Assembly (NCBI GenBank): GCA_942491385.1
Contig: CALOAF010000002.1
Coordinates: forward strand, 62,001 to 126,000
DNA: 64,000 nt
Reading direction: 5' to 3'
From: UBA6170 sp942491385
GTDB lineage: Bacteria > Chloroflexota > Anaerolineae > Anaerolineales > Anaerolineaceae
A program made the translations under genes and the position numbers. Under the pieces are notes generated by a model. That model saw only the letters and a list, made by a program, of their open reading frames with translations, did no database searches and was not told where the DNA came from. Shown here one piece after another: positions 17,759-28,672 of the stretch. Every line of letters begins with the position of its first letter. The first letter of the stretch is position 1.

Positions 17759-20700
17759 ATGTATCATCAACATCGCTGGACATTGGAAAAACTAAAAGCC
17801 CGACTTGCCCTGATTACTCCATTCGTTTATAAAGAAAAATCTCCACTCCCTCCTTTTTATTACCAGGAATTACCCGGCCCTACTGCAAAACCGGATCTTG
17901 AACCGGATTTATCCAGCTGGACAATCGTTCATCCAAATTCATATTGGGGAAATTGGCAAACGAATTTTCAACTTTTCACAACCTTCAGAATTCCTGAGGA
18001 TTGGGATTCCAAAAAACCAATCGTCATCCATTTACCATTAGGCGGAATCGAGGGGGATTTCAGCCATCCTGAAGCCCTGGCCTATATTGATGGAATTCCG
18101 TACGCCGCCTGTGACAGACATCATAAAGAAATTTTACTCAAACCAGGGTGGCAAGACGGTCGCGACCATTCCCTCATTCTGCATGGCTGGACAGGTCTAG
18201 GTTATACAGCATCAGGTGATCCGAAAATGAAATTACAGATGGGGGAACCACAATTGGTGCACATCCATTCTGAAACCCGTGATTTCTGTGCTTTAGCACG
18301 TGTAACACTTTCCACGATTGAAAATCTGAAAGACGATAATCCAGCAAGAAGCATGTTATTAAATGCAATTAATGAAGCCTTCTTGCGCTTGGAAACATCA
18401 CACCCATTAGGAACAAATTTCTATGAAAGTGTAGTACCCGCTTATGAAACCCTGATAGTGGGTGTTCAAAAATCTGGGTTTCCATTGGATGTCATCATTC
18501 ATGCAAGCGGACATGCCCACATCGATGTAGCCTGGCTATGGACATTAGGTCAAACCCGCAGAAAAGCTGAACGGACACTCCAAAATGTGATTCGGTACAT
18601 GGAACAATTCCCTAAGTATCATTTCAGCCAAAGCCAACCACAACTCTACCAGTTCATCGAAGAAGATCAGCCACATTTATTTAAAAAAATTCAGCACCTG
18701 GCAGCGGAAGGTCGTTGGGAGCCAATGGGTGGTATGTGGGTCGAAGCTGATTGCAATATTTCTGGTGCCGAGTCGCTTGCCAGGCAATTGCTTTTAGGTC
18801 GTACTTATTTCAAGGAAAAATTTGGAGATAACGCTGATATTCCTGTTTTATGGTTACCAGATGTGTTTGGGTTTTCATCGAGCTTACCTCAATTAATTAA
18901 ACAGGCTGGATTGAAGTATTTCATGACAACCAAGATGGGGTGGAATGAATATAACCGATTGCCATATGATACTTTTATGTGGCAAGGGATGGATGGTACC
19001 CAAATTTTAACTCATTTCAGTACAGTCCGGGACTTGGATAGTATTTATGCCAGTACATATAACTCGATGGCAAATCCGCAAGAAGCGCTGGGGACCTGGA
19101 ATAATTTCCAACAAAAAGAACTGCACAAAGATTTATTAATGGCATTTGGATATGGGGATGGTGGCGGAGGACCTACACAGGAGATGCTGGAAAATCTGGA
19201 GATTATGGATCATTTCCCAGCCCTACCACAGGTTCAACATTCCAGTGTGAAAAAGTTTTTTGAAGCGATTGAGCCCGCTACAGAATCCAAAATGATGCCT
19301 GTCTGGAATGGAGAACTGTACCTCGAATACCATCGCGGCACCTACACAACACAAGCTTTAATGAAAAAGAATAATCGCAAAAGTGAGTTCCTGATCCATG
19401 ATGTGGAATTCCTGGCGAGCCTGGCGTGTGTGTTGGATGATCAATACCAATACCCTTCAATCGAACTCAACGAGTCATGGAAAACAATTTGCATGCACCA
19501 ATTTCATGACATCCTGCCGGGATCAAGCATAGGAGACGTTTACAAAGAAGCAAATCAGTCTTTCCAGGCATTGAACGTGCGCCTGCACCAACTACAACAT
19601 GATGCACAGGATGTGATCAGTAAATATTTCTCCGCTGATATTTTATTAACGAACCCCACCCCATTCCCAAGAAATGATCTGGTCTTGATCCCCAATAAAA
19701 ATGCTGGCATCTTCACCAGAGAGGGAAGAAAATTGACAACTCAAGCAGCCGACACAGGCGTTTTGATTGATCCGGGGAAATTACCAGCCTATAGCGTGAC
19801 TCCGATTCATTGGCATTCGTCCGAAATTGGTAATCATCAGGCGGGGTTACAAATTACTCCACACAACTACACCCTGGAAAATGATGTCATCCGCGTGCAC
19901 TTTAATCAGGATGGTGATATCGTCAGCATTTTTGACAAAGAAGTCGAACGGGAACTCCTGCCTGAGAATTCCGTTGCCAATCAATTTCAGATTTTTGAAG
20001 ATCGACCCCTCACCTACGATGCCTGGGATATCAATATTTATTATGATGACAAAGTTGACTTTGCTGAACCTGCCGAATCGATTGAGTGGCTGGAACAGGG
20101 ACCTCTACGACAGACCATTGCAATCAAGCGCAAAATTGCTGATAGTATCTACACGCAAAGAATATCCATTATAAAAGATAGCAAACAAATAGATTTTGAT
20201 ACCACCATTGACTGGCAGGAACGTTATAAATTACTCAAGGTTGCTTTCCCTGTTGATATCCTCGCGCCTATTGCCACCTATGAAATTCAATGGGGTAATG
20301 TTCAGCGCAATACCCATCGAAACACAAGCTGGGATTGGGCCAGGTTTGAGACCTGCGCTCATAAATGGGTAGATCTCAGTGAGGGAAACTATGGTGTCAG
20401 CCTTTTGAATGATTGCAAGTACGGGCATGATATTCATAACAATGTGATGCACTTATCTCTCTTACGTGGGCCAACTGTACCAGATCCATTGGCTGATTTG
20501 GGTATTCATCAATTTAAATACAGTCTTCTGCCCCATTCAAATTCATGGGGTGAACAGACACAAGCCGCCGCTTACGCATTGAATGATCCGATCATTATAT
20601 TTGAACGATCAAAGACCGAAGATGAGCCCTCCAGCAAATCCGAAATATATGATATCGAGCAATCATTGTTTTCGCTATCCGTCCCGAATGTCGTCATTGA

Positions 20701-20923
20701 GACAATCAAACAAGCGGAAGATGGGGTAGGTTTTATCATACGCCTTTACGAAAGCCAACGGAAACGAGGCTTGGTTGTACTAAAGTCATTCATGCCTATC
20801 CTTTCTGCATGGGAGACGGATCTACTGGAACAAAATCAGGAATCATGCATCATGAAAGATCATGAAATCCACCTCAATATCAAACCATTTGAAATCAAGA
20901 CCTTGCGTATCCAGTTGGGGTAA
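17759..20923 (+). CDS. Alpha-mannosidase, glycoside hydrolase family 38
   Basis: Retaining exo-mannosidase, 1054 residues, no signal peptide, so it acts on imported or cytoplasmic mannosides. After an N-terminal beta domain comes the catalytic barrel: SGHAHIDVAWLWTLGQT near 257 (zinc-binding His and Asp), WEPMGGMWVEADCNISG near 320 (nucleophile Asp region) and LWLPDVFGFSSSLPQLI near 363. The middle helical bundle contains the MHQFHDILPGSSIGDVY motif near 579, which holds a further zinc-ligand His. C-terminal beta-sandwich domains complete it. First gene of a four-gene operon with a 12-base gap to the next. Confidence 0.93.
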   Translation: MYHQHRWTLEKLKARLALITPFVYKEKSPLPPFYYQELPGPTAKPDLEPDLSSWTIVHPNSYWGNWQTNFQLFTTFRIPEDWDSKKPIVIHLPLGGIEGDFSHPEALAYIDGIPYAACDRHHKEILLKPGWQDGRDHSLILHGWTGLGYTASGDPKMKLQMGEPQLVHIHSETRDFCALARVTLSTIENLKDDNPARSMLLNAINEAFLRLETSHPLGTNFYESVVPAYETLIVGVQKSGFPLDVIIHASGHAHIDVAWLWTLGQTRRKAERTLQNVIRYMEQFPKYHFSQSQPQLYQFIEEDQPHLFKKIQHLAAEGRWEPMGGMWVEADCNISGAESLARQLLLGRTYFKEKFGDNADIPVLWLPDVFGFSSSLPQLIKQAGLKYFMTTKMGWNEYNRLPYDTFMWQGMDGTQILTHFSTVRDLDSIYASTYNSMANPQEALGTWNNFQQKELHKDLLMAFGYGDGGGGPTQEMLENLEIMDHFPALPQVQHSSVKKFFEAIEPATESKMMPVWNGELYLEYHRGTYTTQALMKKNNRKSEFLIHDVEFLASLACVLDDQYQYPSIELNESWKTICMHQFHDILPGSSIGDVYKEANQSFQALNVRLHQLQHDAQDVISKYFSADILLTNPTPFPRNDLVLIPNKNAGIFTREGRKLTTQAADTGVLIDPGKLPAYSVTPIHWHSSEIGNHQAGLQITPHNYTLENDVIRVHFNQDGDIVSIFDKEVERELLPENSVANQFQIFEDRPLTYDAWDINIYYDDKVDFAEPAESIEWLEQGPLRQTIAIKRKIADSIYTQRISIIKDSKQIDFDTTIDWQERYKLLKVAFPVDILAPIATYEIQWGNVQRNTHRNTSWDWARFETCAHKWVDLSEGNYGVSLLNDCKYGHDIHNNVMHLSLLRGPTVPDPLADLGIHQFKYSLLPHSNSWGEQTQAAAYALNDPIIIFERSKTEDEPSSKSEIYDIEQSLFSLSVPNVVIETIKQAEDGVGFIIRLYESQRKRGLVVLKSFMPILSAWETDLLEQNQESCIMKDHEIHLNIKPFEIKTLRIQLG

Positions 20924-20935
20924 CCGGAGATTGTC

Positions 20936-22069
20936 ATGAAGAATATCCAATTAGTCTGCACCCAATGTGAAAAAACCTATCCCGCTGACCGACCCATCTG
21001 GCGCTGTACCTGTGGGGCGCTGTTGGATATTGAAATGGAAACGAGTTTTCCAATCGCTGAAATCCAAAAGAGACCGGTTAATATGTGGCGCTACCGCGAG
21101 GCTCTTCCCATCAATCAACCAGAGAATATCATTTCTTTCTCTGAAGGATTTACGCCTATCATTCCTGTCGAGTTTGCTGGCAAAATAATTGGGATTAAAC
21201 AGGATCATTTGTTTCAGACGGGTTCATACAAAGATCGTGGAGCATCCGTTCTTATTTCCATCGCAAAACAATTGGGAATAAAACATGTAGTGGAAGATTC
21301 CTCTGGAAACGCTGGTTGTGCAATCGCGGCCTATTGTGCCAGGGCCAATATTTCCTGTGATATCTATGTGCCGGTGAACACATCACCAGCTAAATTAGCG
21401 CAAATCACCCATTATGGAGCCAAATTACACATGATCCCGGGCAATCGTGAAGCAACTGCCCACGCGGTTCTCACTGCAGCCCGGACAACCTATTATGCCA
21501 GCCATTCCTGGAATCCTTTCTTCTTTCAGGGAACTAAAACTTTCGCCTACGAAATCTGGGAACAATCCGATTTTCAAGCCCCTCAAGCCATCATTGTCCC
21601 AGCTGGTAATGGCACCCTGGTTTTAGGGGCCTGGATTGGTTTCAATGATTTAAGAAAAGCGGGATTAATTACCACAATTCCACGGATATTTGCGGTACAG
21701 GCTAAAAATTGCGCCCCCCTGCATACTGCCTATTATCAACATGCGGCAGAACCATCCAGAATAAATGCAAGTCCAACATTAGCAGAAGGTATCGCCATTG
21801 CCGAACCCATTCGCGGTGAACAAATTTTAGCAGCTGTTCGCCGGTCCAATGGAACTTTCGTAACTGTCACGGAAGATGAAATCCAAACTTCTATGTTTGC
21901 GATACATCGTCAGGGATTTTATATTGAGCCAACCGCTGCTGCCACAATCGCAGCCATTCCCAAACTGGTTCAATCTCATCCTGGAATTGATCAATGGTTA
22001 TCTGTTTTTACAGGACATGGATTAAAGTCCACAGAAAAAATCATGGCTCTCCAGGAGCATTCAACATAA
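20936..22069 (+). CDS. Threonine synthase-like PLP enzyme
   Basis: 377 residues, fold-type II PLP enzyme. A zinc-ribbon-like N terminus (CTQCEK and WRCTC) precedes SEGFTPIIPV and the PLP lysine, Lys99, in GSYKDRG. The phosphate loop is the SSGNAGCA segment near 122-129, and LAEGIAIAEP lies near 282. This is the threonine synthase ThrC short class, converting O-phosphohomoserine to threonine, but paralogues with other substrates share the pattern. It lies inside a carbohydrate operon rather than with thrA/thrB, which makes its role here less certain. Confidence 0.72.
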   Translation: MKNIQLVCTQCEKTYPADRPIWRCTCGALLDIEMETSFPIAEIQKRPVNMWRYREALPINQPENIISFSEGFTPIIPVEFAGKIIGIKQDHLFQTGSYKDRGASVLISIAKQLGIKHVVEDSSGNAGCAIAAYCARANISCDIYVPVNTSPAKLAQITHYGAKLHMIPGNREATAHAVLTAARTTYYASHSWNPFFFQGTKTFAYEIWEQSDFQAPQAIIVPAGNGTLVLGAWIGFNDLRKAGLITTIPRIFAVQAKNCAPLHTAYYQHAAEPSRINASPTLAEGIAIAEPIRGEQILAAVRRSNGTFVTVTEDEIQTSMFAIHRQGFYIEPTAAATIAAIPKLVQSHPGIDQWLSVFTGHGLKSTEKIMALQEHST

Positions 22070-22125
22070 TAATTCTTTCAGTTTGGTAAATCTACTTATT
22101 TTTCTCAACGATCTCCAGGAGGTCC

Positions 22126-24018
22126 ATGCATAATTCTACAGATTTTCGAATAGGGCACTTTCGACCGATCTACCTTTGGGCAGGACCAGGAACAATCCGG
22201 ATGAATAAATTGAAGTTTATGCAGGTTGATGTAGATGAAAACGTCCATCACGAAGCGCATCAATTTAAAGGTGCTGATATTGTTATAAATGGTTTGTATC
22301 AAAATTGGATCCATCTTACTTATAGCTGGGGTTTTCCTCCGGAGGTTGAGCAAGAGGATTGGCAATCCTTCGAAGCAGCAACCAACGAGTATCATCGGCT
22401 AGGTGCAAAGGTGTTTGCCTATATTCAATCGTCAAACTGCGTTTACGCTGGCAGCTTCACCGAAAATAATTGGTATGCGATCACACCAAAGGGGAAGAAA
22501 GTTTATTATTATACCGGCCGTTACATGACTTGTTTTCAAAATAAGGAGTGGATAAATTATCTAAAAGCTCGCATTTCGGATGCAATCCATCGTGGCGCAG
22601 ATGGTATATTTTTTGATAACCTCTGGTATGGCCTGCAACCCAATACCTTGTTTAACACCTGGTTGGGAGGTGCGGGTTGTTATTGTATAACCTGTCAACA
22701 AACTTATCTGAATGAGACAGGTTTGATGATACCCACCTTTACTGATTTACAAAAAAAAGATGTGCTCAATTACATTGAATGGCGGGCACTAAAAATGACT
22801 CAGGTCATACAACAACTATCGTCTTTTGCTCGATCATTAAAACCGGATGTCATCATCAGTGCAAATGATTACGATCCTGTTATGCGGCCAGTCAAACTAA
22901 TTTTTGGGATTGATTTCCATGCTTTAGCCTCCATCCAGGATCTCACTATGATTGAAAATTTTGCTCTCCCCAAATGGGAAGAAATCCCTGAAAGAATTTT
23001 GGTGAACAATGCGCTTACAATCCGCTCAACCCAATCATTATTGCCTGACAGGAAGCATTTGAGTATGCTCTCGTATGATGCGGGAATCGGATTTGATCCG
23101 GTATATCCAAGCCGTAGAATTCTGACAGGAATGGCAGAAGCTGCAGCCTTAGGTTGTAGCATGACCACCAAAGGCACTGAATATCACGATGGGACAAAGA
23201 TGACGTTGTTGACAAGCCCTGAATACAAAGAGCAGCAAAAAATAATTGGCGATTTTCACCACTGGCTGGAAGAAAATCAATCCATCTATCAACTGCAGGG
23301 GCAACGAATTGCCGAAGTTGGGATTCTCCATCCAGGTGATTTATTATGGCAGAAGTGGCACCAGATGGCCCCTATCTTTTTTGCTGTCCAACAAACCTTA
23401 TTAGCGAATGGGATTCCCTGGAAAGTTATTCAAAATCTGAAAGAATTGGATGATTTAAAACAAATCATCATTTTTGATGATCAATATATTGCAAAAGCCA
23501 TAACGAAGAATTTTACAATCATCGACGTCATGAAGTTACCATCCTGGAAACACAAATCCCAGTCATTTTTGGATCGAAATCAATTAATCAAGTCAATGGT
23601 ATCTGAAATTGCAGACCAATTAATCCGGCTTTACCATGGCTATAAATCCATGCGTAAATTAATGGATTGGATGGGTATGTCAAAATTGGTTACCCATACA
23701 CCTTTCTTCAAGCTGCCCTGTGAAACATTTCAAAATGAATTGATTAGTAAAATCTCCGTGGAGAAGTTCAGAGTCATTTCCGAACATCCCGTGTTAATAG
23801 ATGTATGGGAAAATGGTCAATCCGGATTCAATATCCATTTGGTAAATTACTACAGCCAAAATCAAAAAATAAATTTAAAAATACCCGATAATTCAAATAT
23901 AAAAATTCTTTATCCTGAAAACGACATGAATGATTTTCAGGTAGCACCCAGAGAAATTTCCTTAGATCTTGACCTGTATTGTATATGCACAATAATGAAA
24001 GTTGAGGAGAAAAAATGA
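22126..24018 (+). CDS. Putative TIM-barrel glycoside hydrolase with trimerisation-like domain
   Basis: 630 residues, no signal peptide. The first 330 residues look like a TIM barrel of the hypothetical glycosyl hydrolase type: GADIVINGLYQN, a KVFAYIQSSN strand, GADGIFFDNLWYG near 160-172 with a likely acidic residue, and ISANDYDPV near 245. The following part (about 400-465) resembles the GH42 beta-galactosidase trimerisation domain (VGILHPGDLLWQ then a long variable region). No close family assigned. The operon context (mannosidase before, sugar-type MFS permease after, ATGA overlap) supports glycan use. Activity and substrate are unknown. Confidence 0.6.
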   Translation: MHNSTDFRIGHFRPIYLWAGPGTIRMNKLKFMQVDVDENVHHEAHQFKGADIVINGLYQNWIHLTYSWGFPPEVEQEDWQSFEAATNEYHRLGAKVFAYIQSSNCVYAGSFTENNWYAITPKGKKVYYYTGRYMTCFQNKEWINYLKARISDAIHRGADGIFFDNLWYGLQPNTLFNTWLGGAGCYCITCQQTYLNETGLMIPTFTDLQKKDVLNYIEWRALKMTQVIQQLSSFARSLKPDVIISANDYDPVMRPVKLIFGIDFHALASIQDLTMIENFALPKWEEIPERILVNNALTIRSTQSLLPDRKHLSMLSYDAGIGFDPVYPSRRILTGMAEAAALGCSMTTKGTEYHDGTKMTLLTSPEYKEQQKIIGDFHHWLEENQSIYQLQGQRIAEVGILHPGDLLWQKWHQMAPIFFAVQQTLLANGIPWKVIQNLKELDDLKQIIIFDDQYIAKAITKNFTIIDVMKLPSWKHKSQSFLDRNQLIKSMVSEIADQLIRLYHGYKSMRKLMDWMGMSKLVTHTPFFKLPCETFQNELISKISVEKFRVISEHPVLIDVWENGQSGFNIHLVNYYSQNQKINLKIPDNSNIKILYPENDMNDFQVAPREISLDLDLYCICTIMKVEEKK

Positions 24019-25442
24019 ACCGAGTTCTTCGTTGGTACCACTATATTACCTACAACATCTATTGGTTTGCCTTGACCGCCCGTTCGCAGGTATTAACTCC
24101 TTTAATCATCCCTTTATTAATCCAACGATTTGTTGGTGAAGCTGCCAAGGGTGAACTATTAGGAAACATGCGTTTATGGTCCCTAATGGTAGCTGTTTTA
24201 GTGCAGGCCTTGATGGGACTATTAAGTGATCAGTCAAATTCAAAATTTGGCCGTCGGAAACCTTTTATCGTTGTAGGAACTATTGGGGAAATCCTAATTT
24301 ATGTTCTGATTGGTTTCACCGCTGGTATGGACGGTATGACAGGCTACTGGTTCTTATTCCTGTTATACACTCTCTCCATGATGACTGCCAACACCGCCCA
24401 CGCCGCTTTACAGGGTATTATTCCTGATCTTGTACCCGAAGAAAAGAGGGGGCGATTCTCTGGTTTTAAAGCGCTCTTTGAACTCCCCCTGCCCCTTATT
24501 TTTGTTTCGTTTGTAATCGGCAAAATGGTCAGCGCAGGGAATATCTGGGCCGCTTTAATAACGCTGATGGTGATTTTAATTGTTTGTCTTTTAATTACAC
24601 TGACAATCAAGGAAGAACCTTTGCAATCAGAGAAAACAAAAATTGATTGGAATCCAATCATCCGTCTTTTTCTGATGACAGCAGCATTTACAGTAATCAT
24701 CCTGACCTCAGGCTTTATCGTCAGGCAAATCATGAATTTCATCCTCCAGGGTGAGACAACCTATGGGCGTTGGTTGGTAATGGCCATCGGTTTAATAGGC
24801 ATGCTGTTGGCAATTGGGGTCGGGGTATGGAGCAGTGTTTATATCAGTATCGGTAAAAAAATTAATGAACATCATAATTTCACCTGGTGGGTGGTGAACA
24901 GGTTGGCATTTTTAGCTGGATCAACCAATCTGGCAGGGTTTCTGGTTTATTTCTTACAGGAAAGGTTTATTGAATTACAAGGTGAAAAAGCAGCCGGACC
25001 TGCCGCCTCGATCACCATGTTTATTGGGATCTTCATTCTTCTTTCCGCTTTGCCTAGTGGCTGGCTGACTGATCGATTTGGTACAAAAAAGATCATTTTA
25101 GTCAGTGCCATTCTGACCACTCTCGGAACTGCACTTGTACTTCTGTCCCCCACCATTTCCTGGATGTATGCCGCTGGTTGTCTGGTTGGCTCTGGAATCG
25201 GATTTTTCTATGCCTCCAATTGGGCGCTGGGAACCGAAATTGTGCCTCAAGACCAGGCAGGCCGTTTCCTGGGAATCTCGAATCTGGCTGGTGCTGGTGC
25301 AGGAGCTGTTGGAGCATACATTGGTGGCCCAATCGCGGACCAGATTGGTTATACCAATTTAATGGTAATTTACGTGATATTGTTCGTTTTCTCAATCCTG
25401 GCTCTGGCAAAAATAAAGGTGAAACAACCATCGAGATCATAA
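24015..25442 (+). CDS. MFS transporter, sugar-proton symporter type
   Basis: 475 residues with about 12 helices. Loop 2-3 carries the MFS motif A as GLLSDQSNSKFGRRKP, and loop 8-9 has a second copy, PSGWLTDRFGTKK, as in the SLC45/GPH-like families of disaccharide symporters. It overlaps the preceding glycosidase-like gene by ATGA and ends the mannosidase operon. It probably imports an oligosaccharide or glycoside that the two hydrolases then cut; the substrate is inference. Confidence 0.8.
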   Translation: MNRVLRWYHYITYNIYWFALTARSQVLTPLIIPLLIQRFVGEAAKGELLGNMRLWSLMVAVLVQALMGLLSDQSNSKFGRRKPFIVVGTIGEILIYVLIGFTAGMDGMTGYWFLFLLYTLSMMTANTAHAALQGIIPDLVPEEKRGRFSGFKALFELPLPLIFVSFVIGKMVSAGNIWAALITLMVILIVCLLITLTIKEEPLQSEKTKIDWNPIIRLFLMTAAFTVIILTSGFIVRQIMNFILQGETTYGRWLVMAIGLIGMLLAIGVGVWSSVYISIGKKINEHHNFTWWVVNRLAFLAGSTNLAGFLVYFLQERFIELQGEKAAGPAASITMFIGIFILLSALPSGWLTDRFGTKKIILVSAILTTLGTALVLLSPTISWMYAAGCLVGSGIGFFYASNWALGTEIVPQDQAGRFLGISNLAGAGAGAVGAYIGGPIADQIGYTNLMVIYVILFVFSILALAKIKVKQPSRS

Positions 25443-25530
25443 AAATCAAATTATTTTTCCATAATGGTGACATTTAGCAGGGTGTATACTTGTATGAAAT
25501 CTAGCTGGAGAATGCCCGAAATTACAAATT

Positions 25531-27839
25531 ATGGCGAATGATCAAGCAAGAATCCTCAGTTTAATAAAAAATTTCATTAATAAACTTAAACAAGAAATTG
25601 TAAACCGCCCGCTTTCCGATTCTGGTATCTTAATCGGAACTGCCGTTTTGGTGGGGATTGGTTCAGGGTTGGGGGCAGTGCTGTTTACTTTCCTGGTTGA
25701 ATTCGTTCAAAAATTAGCTTTTGAAGATTTTGTATCATTTTTTAAATTCGATCAACCCTGGCATCTCATCATCATACCAATCATCGGTGCTTTGATTACC
25801 GGTCCGATTATTTATTTATTTGCACGTGAAGCCAAAGGACACGGAGTTCCTGAAGTCATGTTAGCGATTGCCTTACGTGGTGGCAAAATCAAACCGCAGG
25901 TCGGGATTGTGAAAGCAATTTCCTCCGCAATTTGTATCGGTACTGGTGGTTCAGTCGGGAGTGAAGGTCCGATTGCTCAAATTGGGTCTGCTCTTGGATC
26001 AACGATTGGTCAGTGGCTTAAATTGAATGAGGAACGCACAAAAACTCTTGTAGCTTGTGGTGCAGCCGGTGGGATTGCAGCCATATTTAACGCTCCTATT
26101 GCCGGTGCAATATTCGCCATGGAAGTAATCCTGAATCGTATCAGTTCCGTTTATTTTGGCGCTGTAGTGATCTCGGCGGTGATTGCTGACTCAATCGCCC
26201 ACTTTTTCATGGGTGATTTTCGGACTTTCTTAATTCCCCAATATTTTCTGCAAAGCCCCTGGGAACTACTTTTATATACCTTCTTAGCCATAATCGCTGC
26301 CATCGCTTCAGTAGGCTTCAGCCGTTTGTTGTATCTGGTAGAGGATTTATTTGACGATATAAAAATACCGGAATGGGTAAAACCGTCCATTGGTGCAATT
26401 TTGTTAGGAATATTGGGAATTTTTACAATTAAAACCCCAGGCGGAATCCCAAGGGTGTTTGGGGTTGGCTATGATTCGATGACACCAGCCCTCTTCGGTG
26501 AATTTACGCTGAAAGTAGCATTATTGCTATTTGTCTTGAAATTATTAGCTACTCTGTTTACTTTAGGTTCCGGAAATTCAGGGGAATCTTTGCACCATCA
26601 TTGTTCATGGGTAGTATGCTCGGCGCTGGTTTCGGCAGTTGGGCAACCTCGGTTTTTCCAAATATAACATCCGGAGCTGGGGCATATTCTCTCGTAGGAA
26701 TGGCTTCATTCTTTAGTGGTGCCACCCACGCGCCGATGACAGCCATCCTGATTCTGTTTGAAATGACGAATAATTATCAATTGATTTTGCCATTAATGCT
26801 GGCTTCGGTTTTAAGCACAATCATTTCACGGATTCTCAGCAAAGATTCAATCTATACCCTTAAGCTCACTCGCCGCGGCATCAAATTAAGCCAAACCGAG
26901 GATGTGGATGTGATGCAGGGTATCTCCGTGGGTGAAGTCATGTCAACAGACTTCATTTCCATAAAATCAAATCAAACGCTTGAAGATTTGGAAATGCTTT
27001 TCTCAAAAACCAATCTGACTGGTGTGCCAATCACAGATGCCCAGGACAATCTGGTAGGGGTTGTGACTGTTAACGATCTGCGGAATGCCAGAAAATCTGA
27101 TATCCCTGCTACAACTGAATTATCAGAGATTGCTTCCATGAATGAATTATTATTTAGCTTTCCCGAAGAACCCATGTGGAAGGCAATCTTTCGTATGAGT
27201 AGTCACAGCATCAGTATGCTTCCGGTTGTACAAAAAGAGAATCCTAAAAAATTAATCGGTATGATTTATCGGCGTGATGTAATTCGCGCTTATGATCATG
27301 CCATCACGAAAAAAGCGAATTTGCAACATGAAGTGGAAATCATTAAATTAGGTAAATTGGATGAAGCCAGGTTTATTCAATTGAATATTCCTACGAAATC
27401 ATTCGTTGTTGGCAAACGCGTGAGTGAAATAAAACTTCCTGGGCATTGTGTAATCGTTTCATTAAGAAGAGGCCGAGAATTAAAAATTGTCGATGGGCAT
27501 ACCATCCTCAAAAAAGGTGATTTTCTAACCATCTTTTCAGAAGAAGACTGTGCAAATGATGTTGAAAAGATGTTGACTGTTCAGTCGGACATGCCCATTG
27601 AACCAGCTCGACAAAAATCATATCATGAAGAAATAACAATAAAAGCCGGCTCTAAAGTAGCCGGTAAAATGATTAAAGAGGTTAACCTCCCCGGGGATAT
27701 TTTGATCATTAGCATTCAGAGAGACCAATCTTCCATCATTCCCCATGGTATGACCATTTTTCATTTTGATGATATCGTTGAAGTCTACGGGAAAGAAGTA
27801 GATATCGCCAAAGCCAGAACATTACTTGGTGATGATTAA
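25531..27839 (+). CDS. ClC-family chloride transporter with CBS and TrkA-C domains, one frameshift
   Basis: Repaired length about 769 residues. The ClC core includes GTGGSVGSEGPIAQIGS, where Glu145 is the gating glutamate typical of ClC proteins, and GGIFAPSLFMGSMLG after repair. The frame is broken at 26581-26584, where a G4 run needs a fifth G. Beyond about residue 450 follow two CBS domains (VMSTDFISI onward) and two TrkA-C/RCK_C-like modules (VVGKRVSEIKLPGHCV and VAGKMIKEVNLPGDIL), the potassium-channel regulatory type. Whether it is a channel or a chloride-proton exchanger cannot be told. Function as an anion transporter is secure. Confidence 0.85.
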
Positions 27840-27883
27840 TTGCTTAAGCCAACTTGGACAAATTGATCGGGTAAAATGACCTT

Positions 27884-28672
27884 ATGTCGCTGCGCACCAT
27901 ATTATTCCAGATTTTTTTATTTCTAGGTTTAATCATACTTTCCTCAATATCCGCATGTTCACCAAAAGAGCCACTTTCAGTAGTACCTACGACTGCAACT
28001 TCAACATTCTCTCCCCCAGCGACTGCCATGGTAACCCTCACAAAACAACCATCACAGACACCCACCAGTGTTCCTTCCTACACATCTACCTCTTCAACCA
28101 CCCCCACCCAAGAATTAATTGAACCAGATAATTGCCTGGCACCTCAGGAAAATTATGATTTGATTGAAATTAATGGCATGCTGATCAACAAGCGCACTTT
28201 TTTGATGCTCGAGCACGCCCAATCCATTTATGGGGGTGAAATTGAACTGACTGGTTATCACCTCACCCAGGGGAGTTATACGAATCTTGTTTCTGCCAGT
28301 TTCGGAACTCACAGCGGGGGTGGCGCAGTCGATTTGTCTGTCATCCAATATGGAACTTACCAGGTGTTGTACGCTGACATCGACAAATTGATCCAGGCAT
28401 TAAGGGTCGCTGGGTTTGCAGCCTGGTTAAGGGATTTTGACCAGCTCTACCCTGGTTCACCAATTCACATCCATGCCATTGCCATTGGCAACCGTGATTT
28501 ATCTGGTCCAGCAAAGGAACAGTTAACCGGAGAATTTGGTTACTTCCTTGGCTATAATGGTATTCCACAAGATAATGGGGCAACACCGATTCCAGATGAG
28601 CACGGTGGACCAATCATCTGTCAATGGATGTTAGATTTGGGTTTTATTGACTTACGAGAATTTTTTGACTAG
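27884..28672 (+). CDS. Lipoprotein with M15-like zinc peptidase signature
   Basis: 262 residues. A lipobox (SSISAC) at about residue 25 is followed by a Thr/Pro/Ser-rich linker of about 55 residues. The folded part has GTHSGGGAVDLSV (His143, Asp150) and IHIHAIAIG (His195, His197): the H...D...HxH spacing of M15/LAS-type D-Ala-D-Ala carboxypeptidases, with the usual small residue before the aspartate. It probably trims or remodels cell-wall peptides outside the membrane, although Chloroflexota cell walls are atypical. Its last bases overlap the convergent M23 gene by 4. Confidence 0.65.
   Translation: MSLRTILFQIFLFLGLIILSSISACSPKEPLSVVPTTATSTFSPPATAMVTLTKQPSQTPTSVPSYTSTSSTTPTQELIEPDNCLAPQENYDLIEINGMLINKRTFLMLEHAQSIYGGEIELTGYHLTQGSYTNLVSASFGTHSGGGAVDLSVIQYGTYQVLYADIDKLIQALRVAGFAAWLRDFDQLYPGSPIHIHAIAIGNRDLSGPAKEQLTGEFGYFLGYNGIPQDNGATPIPDEHGGPIICQWMLDLGFIDLREFFD

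Noticed and set aside
28669..28672. Four-base convergent overlap of M15- and M23-type lipoprotein genes as a regulatory device
   Set aside because: Short convergent overlaps are common in compact genomes.
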